64,000 bases of DNA from Microbacterium sp. 4R-513 (lineage in GTDB: Bacteria; Actinomycetota; Actinomycetes; Actinomycetales; Microbacteriaceae): contig NZ_CP049256.1 in assembly GCF_011046485.1 (NCBI RefSeq), forward strand, positions 2,108,001 through 2,172,000, in the 5' to 3' direction. Below the pieces are notes generated by a model. The model worked only from the letters and a program-made list of their open reading frames with translations, was not told the origin of the DNA and searched no databases. The translations under genes and the position numbers were made by a program. Positions 36,630 through 45,625 of the stretch are shown here, piece after piece; position 1 is the stretch's first letter, and every line of letters begins with the position of its first letter.

Positions 36630-36703
36630 CCGTCACACCTCCGTCAGCCCGCGGGTGCCGGCGCCTGATGCGCCGCCGCGGATGCTTCTCATCGTACGCA
36701 AAG

Positions 36704-36734
36704 GGCGAGGGAGTCCGATGCGGACTCCCTCGCC
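36704..36734 (-). terminator. Terminator of the small membrane protein at 36747
   Basis: A 14-bp perfect stem (36704-36717 with 36721-36734) and 3-base loop, twelve bases past the stop of the minus-strand gene at 36747-36905. Confidence 0.75.
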
Positions 36735-36746
36735 ACTTCGGATCGG

Positions 36747-36905
36747 TCAGGCCCCTCGTCTGATGTAGCGCATGAGGCCGATGATGATCGCCACCACGAG
36801 GATGATGATCCCGATCCACAGCAGGAACTGGGCGGCCTGAACGAAGATGCCGAAGAGGAGCAGTACGACTCCGATGATGAGCAGAATCACAGCCAGTGCG
36901 GTCAT
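36747..36905 (-). CDS. Small two-helix membrane protein, 52 residues
   Basis: From ATG 36905: MTALAVILLIIGVVLLLFGI and LLWIGIIILVVAIIIGLM, two helices joined by FVQAAQF, then RYIRRGA. Similar in size and layout to the small hydrophobic DUF6131-type proteins of actinobacteria, though I cannot confirm the family. Followed by a perfect terminator hairpin, which supports it being a real single-gene transcript. Confidence 0.7.
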   Translation of the reverse strand: MTALAVILLIIGVVLLLFGIFVQAAQFLLWIGIIILVVAIIIGLMRYIRRGA

Positions 36906-37056
36906 GCAACGACTTTCCCATCCCCGACCGTCCACGGGTAGCCCTTGAAGCGGTCGGCGAGTTGTGCAAGGCGTCGGTACCGACGTCGGCGAGCGCTGCT
37001 AGCGTGATCGCCGCCGGACCTTCAGCGGGTCCGGCCAGCAATCCCGGGGAGGCACC

Positions 37057-37425
37057 ATGCAACTCGTGCAGATCGCTCAGCACGCCGATGACCTCGAACG
37101 CGCCGCGGCGTTCTACGGAGGGCTGCTCGACGCCGAGCCGACGGGCTATTTCGATCCGCCCGGACTGCTCTTCTTCGACCTCGACGGCGTGCGGCTCCTC
37201 CTCGACCAGAAAGCGCCGTCGTCGCTGCTGTACCTGCGCGTCGACAACGTGCATGAGGCCATTGAGCGGCTCGGCGCCGACGTCGAGGTCGTGTCGCACC
37301 CCCACGTCATCTTCACCCACGAGGACGACACCCTCGGGCCCGCGAACCACGAGGAGTGGCAGGCGTTCATCCGCGACTCCGAGGGCAACACGATCGGGCT
37401 GATCGCCTTCCAGCGCCGGCGCTGA
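37057..37425 (+). CDS. VOC (glyoxalase/dioxygenase) superfamily protein
   Basis: 122 residues, ATG with GGGGAGG upstream. QIAQHADDLERAAAFYGGLLDAEP and LGPANHEEWQAFIRDSEGNTIGL are the N- and C-terminal halves of a single VOC module. His and Glu residues in QHADD and DSEGN are candidate metal ligands. A small hairpin (37013-37035) precedes the ribosome binding site. Activity not deducible. Confidence 0.85.
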   Translation: MQLVQIAQHADDLERAAAFYGGLLDAEPTGYFDPPGLLFFDLDGVRLLLDQKAPSSLLYLRVDNVHEAIERLGADVEVVSHPHVIFTHEDDTLGPANHEEWQAFIRDSEGNTIGLIAFQRRR

Positions 37426-37471
37426 GCGCCGGGGGCGGGCGGACTGAACGATCGGTCAGTAAACTGATCGG

Positions 37472-38969
37472 GTGAGCGCTTACGTCTCGGCGTTCGAGCT
37501 GTTCTCCATCGGTGTAGGACCCTCGAGCTCCCACACGGTCGGCCCCATGCGCGCCGCCCGCGACTTCGCCGCGCGTCTTCTCGACGCCGGTCTGCTGGAT
37601 CGTGTCGCCCGCGTGACGTGCACCTTGTACGGCTCGCTCGGTGCGACCGGCATCGGGCACGGGACACCGGACGCCGTGGTGGCCGGGCTCCGCGGCGAGG
37701 ATCCGGCGACGGTGGATCCGGATGCGGTCCGCCGAGCGTGGAGCGACTGGCCGGGCGGGTCGCTGCTGCTCGCCGGCGTGCACGATGTGGACTTCGCGAA
37801 GGACGACATCGTCTTCGCGCCCCGGACTCGGCTGCCGGGGCATCCGAATGCCATGACGCTCTCGGCGCTCGACGCGGCCGGCGCGGCGCTCGCCGAAGAG
37901 ACGTACTACTCGGTCGGCGGCGGCTTCATCCGTCGCGACGGAGAGCCGGCGCGGGTCGCGTCGCACCCGTTCCCGCTGGCCTTCGACAACGCCGAGGAGC
38001 TGCTCGCGATCTGCGACGAGCACGGCCTCACCATCGCCGAGGCCGCGCGAATCAACGAAGAGGCGCTGCGGAGCGAGGCCGAGGTCGCGGCAGGCCTGGA
38101 TGCGATCTGGGACGCGATGTCGGCCTGCATCGAGGCGGGCCTGGCCGCCGACGGGGAGCTTCCGGGCATGCTGCGCGTCGAAGCGCCGCGCGGCGGCGAT
38201 CCGGGCCCAGCTCGAGGATGCCGAGGCCAGCGGGCACCGTGAGCTTCCGGGGGAGTGGCTCGGGGCCTTCGCCCTGGCCGTCAATGAGGAGAACGCGTCG
38301 GGCGGGCGCGTCGTGACGGCACCGACAAACGGCGCGGCGGGGATCCTGCCCGCCGTCGCGATGTATTGGTGGCGCTTCCTCGCCGACTCCGGGCTCGGCG
38401 TCGGCAATGCCGTGACGCCCCACGGCGAGCTCGTCGGCAGCGCCCTCCTCGGGTTCGCGGCGCGGCAGCAGCTCGGGCCGATCGTCCCCGACGCCGTGGA
38501 CGACGAGCTCATCGCCGAGGCGAACCGCCGCCGGGGCATCCGCCGCTTCCTCCTCACCGCCACCGCACTGGGCTCGCTGTTCAAGGCGAACGCCTCGATC
38601 TCGGGTGCCGAGGGCGGCTGCCAGGCCGAAGTCGGGTCGGCGTGCGCGATGGCGGCGGGCGGTCTCACCGCGGTGATGGGTGGCACGAACCGCCAGATCG
38701 AGAACGCCGCCGAGATCGCGATGGAGCACCACCTCGGCCTCACGTGCGACCCGGTCGGCGGGCTCGTGCAGATCCCGTGCATCGAGCGGAACGCCATCGC
38801 GGCGTCGACGGCGGTCACCGCCGCGCGCCTCGCGCTCCGCGGCGACGGGCAGCACTACGTCTCGCTCGACGCCGTGGTCGAGACGATGCGTCAGACCGGC
38901 ATCGACATGTCGCACAAGTACAAGGAGACGAGCGAGGGCGGTCTCGCGGTCAACGTCATCGAGTGCTGA
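37472..38969 (+). pseudogene. sdaA: L-serine ammonia-lyase (iron-sulfur), interrupted by one frameshift
   Basis: GTG lies 6 bases after TAAACT (leaderless). Residues 1-236 ([33 protein letters not shown]) form the beta domain. At 38180 one extra base relative to the expected [14 protein letters not shown] shifts the frame, and the alpha domain continues in the next frame to 38969, with [18 protein letters not shown] and the [4Fe-4S] ligands in [13 protein letters not shown] and [14 protein letters not shown]. Repaired length 498 residues. Deaminates L-serine to pyruvate. All active-site parts survive, so inactivation would be recent, or the base is an assembly error. An 8-bp inverted repeat (37453-37460/37463-37470) covers the -10. 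Confidence 0.88.
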
Positions 38970-39117
38970 CACCCCTCCGCGAGCGCCCCGCCGCGCCCGC
39001 GAGCCCTCACTTCGCCGCGCGAACCCCCATATCGAGGCTGACCGGGTGTGCGGGGTGGAGCGCGGATGTGTGGGGTGACGACCGCGCGTCGGGGAGGCGT
39101 TCGCCGTGGGCGAAGCG

Positions 39118-39144
39118 TTGGCACTCGCACACGCCGAGTGCTAA
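39118..39144 (+). promoter_or_regulatory. CIRCE element
   Basis: TTGGCACTC-N9-GAGTGCTAA at 39118-39144, one mismatch from the CIRCE consensus TTAGCACTC-N9-GAGTGCTAA, the binding site of the heat-shock repressor HrcA. Located 75 bases before the hsp20 start. Confidence 0.9.
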
Positions 39145-39153
39145 TCTGAACGT

Positions 39154-39176
39154 AGTTGAGCCACCACGGCTCAACT
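39154..39176 (+). promoter_or_regulatory. HAIR-like element (HspR site)
   Basis: A perfect 9-bp inverted repeat, AGTTGAGCC-N5-GGCTCAACT. It contains TTGAG-N9-CTCAA, the core of the HAIR box (CTTGAGT-N7-ACTCAAG) bound by HspR. Ten bases downstream of the CIRCE element. Confidence 0.75.
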
Positions 39177-39219
39177 TCCACCGACCACAACCCGAACAAC
39201 ACACAAGAAGGAGAGAACA

Positions 39220-39669
39220 ATGGCCCAGTACGACCCGTTCCGCGACCTCGACCGCCTCGCTTCCGGCCTTCTCGACGCACGCCGCGGCCCCCGCCGCATG
39301 CCGATGGACCTGTACCGTGACGGCGACCACTACGTGCTGACCGCCGACATGCCCGGCATCGACCCGGGCTCGGTCGACATCGACGTCGACGGCCAGCTGC
39401 TGACGATCCGCGCCGAGCGCACGCTCACGACGGGCGAGGGCGTCAAGTGGATCACCCGCGAGCGCGAGGCCGTCAGCTTCCTCCGGCAGCTCAACCTCGG
39501 CCAGGGCATCGACACCGACCGCATCACCGCCAACTACAACAACGGCGTGCTGAGCGTCACGATCCCCGTCAGCGAGAAGGCGAAGCCGCGCAAGATCGAG
39601 GTGACCTCCGAGGCGGAGCAGCCGACGATCATGGCGCACGAGAGCGAGCCCCAGCCGGTCGAGCAGTGA
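39220..39669 (+). CDS. Hsp20/alpha-crystallin small heat-shock protein
   Basis: 149 residues. ATG with AAGAAGGAG upstream. The alpha-crystallin domain runs from MPMDLYRDGDHYVLTADMPG to GVLSVTIPVSEKAKPRKIEV, with the conserved NGVLSV motif. ATP-independent holdase. The short N-terminus (PFRDLDRLASGLL) is the usual oligomerisation arm. Controlled by the CIRCE and HAIR-like boxes just upstream, so strongly heat inducible. Confidence 0.95.
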   Translation: MAQYDPFRDLDRLASGLLDARRGPRRMPMDLYRDGDHYVLTADMPGIDPGSVDIDVDGQLLTIRAERTLTTGEGVKWITREREAVSFLRQLNLGQGIDTDRITANYNNGVLSVTIPVSEKAKPRKIEVTSEAEQPTIMAHESEPQPVEQ

Positions 39670-39723
39670 TCTGATCCGCGAGTCGCGGGAGCCCACGCCG
39701 GCGCTCCCGCGCGCCCGCACCGC

Positions 39724-39759
39724 CGACAGCCCCGAGCCCACCCAGGCTCGGGGCTGTCG
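39724..39759 (+). terminator. Terminator of hsp20
   Basis: A perfect 14-bp stem (39724-39737 with 39746-39759) and 8-base loop, followed by TCGTG; 54 bases after the stop. Confidence 0.8.
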
Positions 39760-39888
39760 TCGTGTCCGGGCTCGACTCGGCACCGAGATCGCAGCAGTGA
39801 CCGGTGCGCTTCCGCCGGCCCGCCGTTCCTGTGATCTCGGCCGGTCTGCCGACCGGCCGCCGCGCCGGCCGGGATCTATGCTGACGCC

Positions 39889-39963
39889 ATGGCCCAGTGC
39901 GCCGCGCCGATCCTCGGTCACGTCAGCGACGAAGCACGCTTCCGCGGGGACGGCCGTGGCTGA
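39889..39963 (+). CDS. Putative 24-residue leaderless leader peptide of the ABC-2 transporter
   Basis: ATG exactly 6 bases after TATGCT (39877-39882). The peptide starts MAQCAAPILGHVSDEARF and ends at TGA 39961-39963, overlapping the GTG of the ATPase gene (39956) by 8 bases in another frame. The arrangement repeats that at 34855: leaderless mini-ORF, then overlap with a gene lacking a strong ribosome binding site. Function inferred as coupling only. Confidence 0.4.
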   Translation: MAQCAAPILGHVSDEARFRGDGRG

Positions 39964-40747
39964 GGCATCCGTCAACGCCGTCGAGGTGCGCGGCCTGCGC
40001 GTGCGCCGCGGCACGACCGACGTGTTCCGGGGGCTCGACCTCGACATCCCGCGCGGACAGATCACCGGCCTGATGGGTCCGTCGGGCTGCGGCAAGACGA
40101 CGCTCATGCGGTCCATCGTGGGTGTGCAGAAGATCGCGGGTGGGACCGTCGCTGTTCTCGGCGACCCCGCCGGCACGCACGTGCAGCGTCGGCGGGTGGC
40201 CTACGACACCCAGGCCGCGTCAGTGTACGGCGACCTGACGATCCAGCAGAACCTCCGTTACTTCGCACGCATCATCGGCGCGCCCTCGAGCGACGTGGAC
40301 CGCGTCATCGCCCAGGTGGGGCTCGCCGACCAGGCGAAGCAGACCGTCGATTCGCTCAGCGGCGGACAGGAGAAGCGCGTCTCGCTCGCCGTGGCGATGC
40401 TCGGCGATCCCGACCTCGTCGTCCTCGACGAGCCGACCGTGGGACTCGACCCCCTGCTGCGATCGGAGCTGTGGGAGATCTTCCGCACCGTCGCGGAGAC
40501 GGGCACGACCATCATCGTCTCGAGCCACGTGATGGACGAGGCCCTCCGCTGCGACCGCATCGTGCTGCTGCGCTCGGGCCGCATCATCGCCGACACGACC
40601 CCCTCGAGGCTGCTCTCCGATACGGGGGCCCCCGATCCGGATTCCGCGTTCCTCGCGCTCATCGAACGGGATGCCGCGGCTCGCGCCCACGGTGACGGCC
40701 ACCACCCGCGCACCCGCCGAGAGGCGCGCGAGGAGGCGGCCGAGTGA
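39956..40747 (+). CDS. ABC-2 type transporter ATP-binding protein
   Basis: 263 residues from GTG 39956 (VAEASVNAVEVRGLRVRR). Walker A GPSGCGKTT, Q-loop region AYDTQAASVYGDLTI, signature SLSGGQEKRVSLA, Walker B LVVLDEPTVGLDP, H-loop SSHVMDEA. Typical of single-domain exporter ATPases paired with an ABC-2 permease, such as drug or lipid exporters of the DrrA/NodI type. Its stop overlaps the permease start. Confidence 0.92.
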   Translation: MAEASVNAVEVRGLRVRRGTTDVFRGLDLDIPRGQITGLMGPSGCGKTTLMRSIVGVQKIAGGTVAVLGDPAGTHVQRRRVAYDTQAASVYGDLTIQQNLRYFARIIGAPSSDVDRVIAQVGLADQAKQTVDSLSGGQEKRVSLAVAMLGDPDLVVLDEPTVGLDPLLRSELWEIFRTVAETGTTIIVSSHVMDEALRCDRIVLLRSGRIIADTTPSRLLSDTGAPDPDSAFLALIERDAAARAHGDGHHPRTRREAREEAAE

Positions 40748-41478
40748 ACGGCGTCCGCACCTTCGCCACCGCCGGACGGGTCCTCCGTCAGCTGAGCCAC
40801 GACCCGCGGTCGATCGCCCTCATGCTGATCGCCCCGAGTCTGCTCGTCGGTCTCTTCGCCTGGCTCTTCAGTGAGCAGGACGGCGTCTTCGACATCTACG
40901 GGCCGCCGATCCTGGCGCTCTTCCCGTTCATCATCATGTTCCTCATCACGTCGATCACGACGTTGCGCGAGCGCCGGTCCGGCACGCTCGAGCGTCTGAT
41001 GACGACGCCCCTCGGCAAAGCCGACTTCATCGTCGGCTACGCCCTCGCGTTCGGGCTCATGGCCGTTCTCCAGGCCGTCGTGACGGTGTCGTTCGCGGTC
41101 TGGGTGTGCGGTCTCGAGACGGACGGACCGGTGTGGCAGCTCGGGCTCGTCGCCGTGACCGATGCGGTGCTCGGCATGGCGCTAGGCCTCCTCGCGAGCG
41201 CCTTTGCGCGCACGGAGTTCCAGGCGGTGCAGTTCATGCCGCTGATCGTCTTCCCGCAGATCCTCCTGGGCGGCCTCTTCATGCCCCGGGACCAGATGCC
41301 CGACGCCCTCTACACGATCAGCAAGTTCCTGCCGCTGAGCTATGCCATCGACGCGATCAATGCCGTCACCGCGGGGGATGAGGGGTGGGACGTCTATGGA
41401 CCGCTGCTGGTCGTGCTCGCCTTCCTCGTCGGCGCGCTGATCCTGGCGTCGCTGACGCTCCGGCGGAGGACGCCGTAA
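40744..41478 (+). CDS. ABC-2 type transporter permease
   Basis: 244 residues, GTG overlapping the ATPase stop. Six hydrophobic helices; ITTLRERRSGTLERLMTTPLGKADFIVGY is the cytoplasmic coupling loop and FPQILLGGLFMPRDQMP the conserved ABC-2 block before the last helices. Exports an unknown substrate; the convergent MarR gene beyond it may be the regulator. Confidence 0.92.
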   Translation: MNGVRTFATAGRVLRQLSHDPRSIALMLIAPSLLVGLFAWLFSEQDGVFDIYGPPILALFPFIIMFLITSITTLRERRSGTLERLMTTPLGKADFIVGYALAFGLMAVLQAVVTVSFAVWVCGLETDGPVWQLGLVAVTDAVLGMALGLLASAFARTEFQAVQFMPLIVFPQILLGGLFMPRDQMPDALYTISKFLPLSYAIDAINAVTAGDEGWDVYGPLLVVLAFLVGALILASLTLRRRTP

Positions 41479-41493
41479 CCGGGAGGGGACGGA

Positions 41494-41940
41494 TCAGCAG
41501 TCGTCTGCGGGCTTCGGCTTGCGCAGCTTCGCGGTGAGCTCACGCAACTGAGCCAGCTCGGCGTCGTCGAGCACCGACATCCGCTCGGCGATCGCCCGCC
41601 CGTGGAGTGACGCGATCCGCCGGAAGGCCGCGGCGCCGTCCTCCGTCGCGCGGACGAGAGCCCCGCGTCCGTCGTCGGGGTCGGGGCATTTCGAGATGAG
41701 CCCCCGCGCGACCATGCGGTCGACGAGGCGCGACACGCTCGGCTGGCTGATGAGCATGTTCGCCGTGACGTCGCGCAGGCGGGCCGTCATGCCGTCTCCG
41801 CGCGTGACGGTGAGCAGCACGTCGTACTCCGCCTGCGAGAGGGTTCCCGCATCGAAGTCGTCGTTGATGTCGCCGAAGATCTCGTGCTGGGCACGGAACA
41901 GGCTCTCCCACGCGTCGATCGCGAGTCGCCGGTCGCTCAT
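41494..41940 (-). CDS. MarR-family transcriptional regulator
   Basis: 148 residues, ATG 7 bases after TAGTCT (leaderless). Winged helix: SQAEYDVLLTVTRGDG, LRDVTANMLISQPSVSRLVDRMVARGLI and CPDPDDGRGALVRATEDG (wing). Binds as a dimer and is usually released by small phenolic ligands. Converges with the ABC-2 exporter (15 bases between stops) and diverges from the DUF2207 gene, either of which could be its target. Confidence 0.9.
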   Translation of the reverse strand: MSDRRLAIDAWESLFRAQHEIFGDINDDFDAGTLSQAEYDVLLTVTRGDGMTARLRDVTANMLISQPSVSRLVDRMVARGLISKCPDPDDGRGALVRATEDGAAAFRRIASLHGRAIAERMSVLDDAELAQLRELTAKLRKPKPADDC

Positions 41941-41995
41941 GTGGAACAGACTACGGCGAACGAGCCGCGTCGGGCACGAGCCGTAGGCTGTGCGC

Positions 41996-43846
41996 ATGGG
42001 GAGCCTCCTTCGGCGCGCCGCGGCGGCGGCGCTCGCGGCATCCGTCCTCGCGCTGGCCGCGTGCAGCGGCGTGTCGGTGACCGTCGGCGACGACACCTCC
42101 GGCGCGCCCGTCTCGACCAACGTCGACGACTTCACCTTCACGAGCCTCGACGTCGACTACACCCTCACGCGGGCCGACGACGGCACCAGCCGGCTCGAGG
42201 TCGTGGAGCGGTTCGTCGCCCAGTTCCCGGAGTACGACCAGAACCACGGGATGCGGCGGATCATCCCCGATTCGTACAACGGCGTGCCGCTGCATCCCGA
42301 GCTCGTCTCGATCACCGACGGCGACGGAGCGGCGCGGGCGCAGGAGGTTGAGCACGACGACGGCGCCTATTCGATGACCTCTCGCGCCGATGGGTTCGTC
42401 CACGGCGCCCAGACGTACGTCTTCACGTACAACCTCGAGAACGTCATCGGAGCGTTCGCGGACACGAACGCCGACGAGTTCTACTGGGACGTCAACGGCG
42501 TCGACTGGGCGCAGCCCTTCGGGCGCATCACGGCGACCCTGCACCTCGACTCCGATCTCGCGGACGCGATGACGGGCGGCCTCGCCTGCTACCACGGCTC
42601 GCAGGGCGCGACCGACACCTGCCCCATCACCACGGAGGCGGGGACGGATGCCTCGACCCGCGTCATCGCCGAGACGGGCGACGTCCTGCCGTACGAGACG
42701 ATGACGATCGCCGTCGGCTTCGAGCCCGGCACCTTCACGCCGTTCGACTCGTCGTACCTCGCGTCGCCGTGGAGCTGGCTGCAGCTGCTCGCGGCGCTCG
42801 GGGTCGTCGCCGGGGTCGTGTGGGCGGCCGTGACCCGTGCGCGCCGGCTGCGCGACGACCCGGGCCGGCCGACGATCATCGCCGAGTACACGCCTCCGGC
42901 GCGCATCGACGCGCTCGAGAGCGCCGTGCTGCTCGGCCGGACCAGCAAGGCGATCCCCGCAGAGGTGCTGGAGCAGGCGGTGGTCGGCAGCATCCGCATC
43001 GTGGAGGGCGAGAAGCGCTGGTTCGGGGCGACGCGGCTGAAGGCGCAGCTCGTCGATCCGACCCGGGCCGACGGCGACGGCCTCATGCTCCTCGACGGGC
43101 TCTTCCCCGGGTTCGTGCCCGGCGACGAGTACGAGTTCGGGCGCACCGACAAGAGCTTCTCGACGGCCGCGCAGAAGATCCTCAAGGCCGCCAACAGCGA
43201 GCTCGAGCGCCGCGGCCTGCGGCGCAAGGTCTCGGCCTGGGTCCGCGCGTGGCCGATCATCCTCACGACGCTGGCCGGCGGCCTCGTGTTCGTCTTCGGG
43301 ATGGCGGCGCTGGATGCCTCGGTCGACGCGTGGATTCCGCTCGTGCTCATCGTGGCGGCGTTCGGCGGGGAGTTCCTCGCGATCGCGCTTCTGTCGCACA
43401 AGCCGCTCACGGCGCTGGGCGCCGAGGTGCGGGACCACCTCGCAGGGCTGAAGGTCTTCATCGAATGGGCCGAGGCCGACCGCATCCGCATGCTGCAGTC
43501 GCCGCAGGGGGCGGAGCGGGTGCGGATCGACACGACGAGCAGGGGCGAGATGCTCAAGCTCTACGAGGCGCTGCTGCCCTACGCCGTGGTCTTCGGCCAG
43601 GAGAAGCAGTGGGCGAAGGAGCTCGCCATCCTCTACGGCGAGGGCGCCTCGCCGGGCTGGTACTCCGGATCCAGCGGCAGCTTCAACGCCGCCGCCTTCT
43701 CGGCGGGCATCGCGACGCTGTCGACGAGCGCATCGTCGTCGTCCTCGTCGGGCGGGTCGGGGGTGGCGGGTCCGCCGGCGGCGGTGGCGGGGGCGGCGGA
43801 GGCGGCGGGGTCTGACGCCGCCTACGCCGTGCGGTGCTCGCGGTAG
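41996..43846 (+). CDS. DUF2207 membrane protein (C-terminal frame uncertain)
   Basis: 616 residues in the written frame. ATG 41996 is 6 bases after TAGGCT (leaderless). Signal or lipoprotein-like N-terminus (VLALAACSG), extracellular beta domain (~30-250), helix at ~262-278, cytoplasmic middle part ([25 protein letters not shown]), two more helices and a low-complexity Ser/Gly tail. DUF2207 proteins normally end in Ser then poly-Gly. Here a run of five G (43759-43763) switches to Ala/Pro-rich sequence, while the next frame encodes the expected Gly-rich end to 43815. One missing G is likely. In the written frame the tail overlaps the end of pgi by 25 bases. Function unknown. Confidence 0.82.
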   Translation: MGSLLRRAAAAALAASVLALAACSGVSVTVGDDTSGAPVSTNVDDFTFTSLDVDYTLTRADDGTSRLEVVERFVAQFPEYDQNHGMRRIIPDSYNGVPLHPELVSITDGDGAARAQEVEHDDGAYSMTSRADGFVHGAQTYVFTYNLENVIGAFADTNADEFYWDVNGVDWAQPFGRITATLHLDSDLADAMTGGLACYHGSQGATDTCPITTEAGTDASTRVIAETGDVLPYETMTIAVGFEPGTFTPFDSSYLASPWSWLQLLAALGVVAGVVWAAVTRARRLRDDPGRPTIIAEYTPPARIDALESAVLLGRTSKAIPAEVLEQAVVGSIRIVEGEKRWFGATRLKAQLVDPTRADGDGLMLLDGLFPGFVPGDEYEFGRTDKSFSTAAQKILKAANSELERRGLRRKVSAWVRAWPIILTTLAGGLVFVFGMAALDASVDAWIPLVLIVAAFGGEFLAIALLSHKPLTALGAEVRDHLAGLKVFIEWAEADRIRMLQSPQGAERVRIDTTSRGEMLKLYEALLPYAVVFGQEKQWAKELAILYGEGASPGWYSGSSGSFNAAAFSAGIATLSTSASSSSSSGGSGVAGPPAAVAGAAEAAGSDAAYAVRCSR

Positions 43847-45504
43847 TACTCGAGGAGCGCTTTGGTCGAGGCATCCTGAGCCTGCAGGGCCTCGGCGTCG
43901 CCCTCGAGGGCCGGCGCGATCTGCAGGGCCAGCTGCTTGCCCAGCTCGACGCCCCACTGGTCGAAGGAGTTGATGCCCCAGATCACACCCTGCGTGAACG
44001 TGATGTGCTCGTAGAGCGCGATGAGCTCGCCGAGGACGCGCGGGGTGAGCGCCGGCGCGAAGATCGACGTCGTGGGCCGGTTGCCCGGGAAGGTGCGCGC
44101 AGCGACGAGGGCGCCGGTCGTGCCTTCGGCCTCGACCTCCTCGGCCGTCTTGCCGAACGCGAGGGCCTTGGTCTGGGCGAGGAAGTTCGCGAGGAACAGC
44201 CCGTGCACATCGCGACCGTCGGACTCGAGGGGGTAGGCGGGGTTCACGAAGGCGATGAAGTCCGCCGGGATGAGCCGTGTCCCCTGATGGATGAGCTGAT
44301 AGAACGCATGCTGGCCGTTCGTGCCGGGCTCGCCCCAGAACACCTCGCCCGTCGTGGTGGTGACCGGGGAGCCGTCCCAGCGCACCGACTTGCCGTTCGA
44401 CTCCATCGTCAGCTGCTGCAGGTACGCGGCGAACCGGTGCAGCTGCTGCGCGTAGGGGAGCACGGCGTGCGTCTGGGCGCCCAGGAAGTTCGAGTACCAG
44501 ACGTTGAGGAGTCCCATGACGATCGGCCCGTTCTGGGCAAGAGGTGTGGAGGCGACGTGCTCGTCGACGGCGTGGAAGCCGGCGAGGAGCTCGCGGAAGA
44601 CGTCGGGACCGAGCGAGATGACGAGCGAGAGGCCGATCGCGGAGTCGACGGAGTAGCGCCCGCCCACCCAGTCCCAGAACCCGAACGCGTTGGCCGGGTC
44701 GATCCCGAACGCCTCGACCTTGTCGAGAGCGGTCGACACGGCGACGAAGTGGTGGGCGACGGCGTCGGTGCGGTCGGACTCGTCGGACGTGATGGCTCCG
44801 GATGCCTCGAGCCCCGCCCACAGCCAGTCGCGAGCGAGCTTCGCGTTGGTCAGCGTCTCGAGCGTCGTGAAGGTCTTCGACGCGACGATGAAGAGCGTCG
44901 TCTCGGGGTCGAGGCCGGCGGTCTTCATCGAGATGTCGGCCGGGTCGATGTTGGAGACGAAGCGGGCGGTGATCCCGGCGTCGGCGTAGGGCTTCAGCGC
45001 CTCGAAGATCATGTACGGCCCGAGGTCCGAGCCGCCGATGCCGATGTTGACGACGGTCTCGACCTTCTTGCCGGTCACGCCGCGCCACTCACCCGAGCGC
45101 ACCTTGTCGGCGAAGGCGTCCATGGCATCGAGCACCGCCTGGACGTCGTGGTCGACATCCTGCCCGTCGACGCTCAGGTCGGGAGACGCGCCGGGCGGCC
45201 GGCGGAGAGCCGTGTGGAGGACCGCACGGTCCTCGGTCGTGTTGATGTGGTCGCCGCGCAGCATCTGCTGGAAGCGCTCGGCGACGCCGGTCTGCTCGGC
45301 GAGACGGACGAGGCTCGCGAGCACCTCGTCGGTGACGAGGTTCTTCGACAGGTCGACGTGCAAGTCCGCGAGCGGGAGGCTCAGCTTCCGCACGCGCTCG
45401 GAGTCGCTCGCGAACCAGCCTCTGAGGTCGGGCTCGAAACCCGAACGGAGGGCGTCGAGCTCGGCCCAGGCGGACGTGGAGGTGGCATCGATGGGAGCAC
45501 TCAC
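43822..45504 (-). CDS. pgi: Glucose-6-phosphate isomerase
   Basis: 560 residues. GTG 45504 is 6 bases after TAGCGT (leaderless). SIS-type isomerase with [53 protein letters not shown] (PGI signature 1 region), the [12 protein letters not shown]is and the C-terminal [14 protein letters not shown] signature 2. Interconverts glucose 6-phosphate and fructose 6-phosphate in glycolysis and in feeding the pentose phosphate pathway. Confidence 0.97.
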   Translation of the reverse strand: MSAPIDATSTSAWAELDALRSGFEPDLRGWFASDSERVRKLSLPLADLHVDLSKNLVTDEVLASLVRLAEQTGVAERFQQMLRGDHINTTEDRAVLHTALRRPPGASPDLSVDGQDVDHDVQAVLDAMDAFADKVRSGEWRGVTGKKVETVVNIGIGGSDLGPYMIFEALKPYADAGITARFVSNIDPADISMKTAGLDPETTLFIVASKTFTTLETLTNAKLARDWLWAGLEASGAITSDESDRTDAVAHHFVAVSTALDKVEAFGIDPANAFGFWDWVGGRYSVDSAIGLSLVISLGPDVFRELLAGFHAVDEHVASTPLAQNGPIVMGLLNVWYSNFLGAQTHAVLPYAQQLHRFAAYLQQLTMESNGKSVRWDGSPVTTTTGEVFWGEPGTNGQHAFYQLIHQGTRLIPADFIAFVNPAYPLESDGRDVHGLFLANFLAQTKALAFGKTAEEVEAEGTTGALVAARTFPGNRPTTSIFAPALTPRVLGELIALYEHITFTQGVIWGINSFDQWGVELGKQLALQIAPALEGDAEALQAQDASTKALLEYYREHRTA

Positions 45505-45581
45505 GCGTCCACGCTAGCGCGCGGTGGGCCGGGGGGACCCGCCTGTTTCCGCCGATGGCGCACACGGCGCCGTGGGGGATG

Positions 45582-45619
45582 GATGCCTCGGCCCGATGTC
45601 TCCGCCGGGCCGAGGCATC
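45582..45619 (-). terminator. Terminator of the SLT-like protein gene
   Basis: A 14-bp stem (45582-45595 with 45606-45619) and 10-base loop, starting seven bases past the stop of the minus-strand gene at 45626. Confidence 0.7.
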
Positions 45620-45625
45620 GGTCGT

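Noticed and set aside
43740..43815. GGC/GGT-rich tract as a tandem repeat
   Set aside because: It is the degenerate coding of a Ser/Gly tail, not a regular repeat at DNA level.
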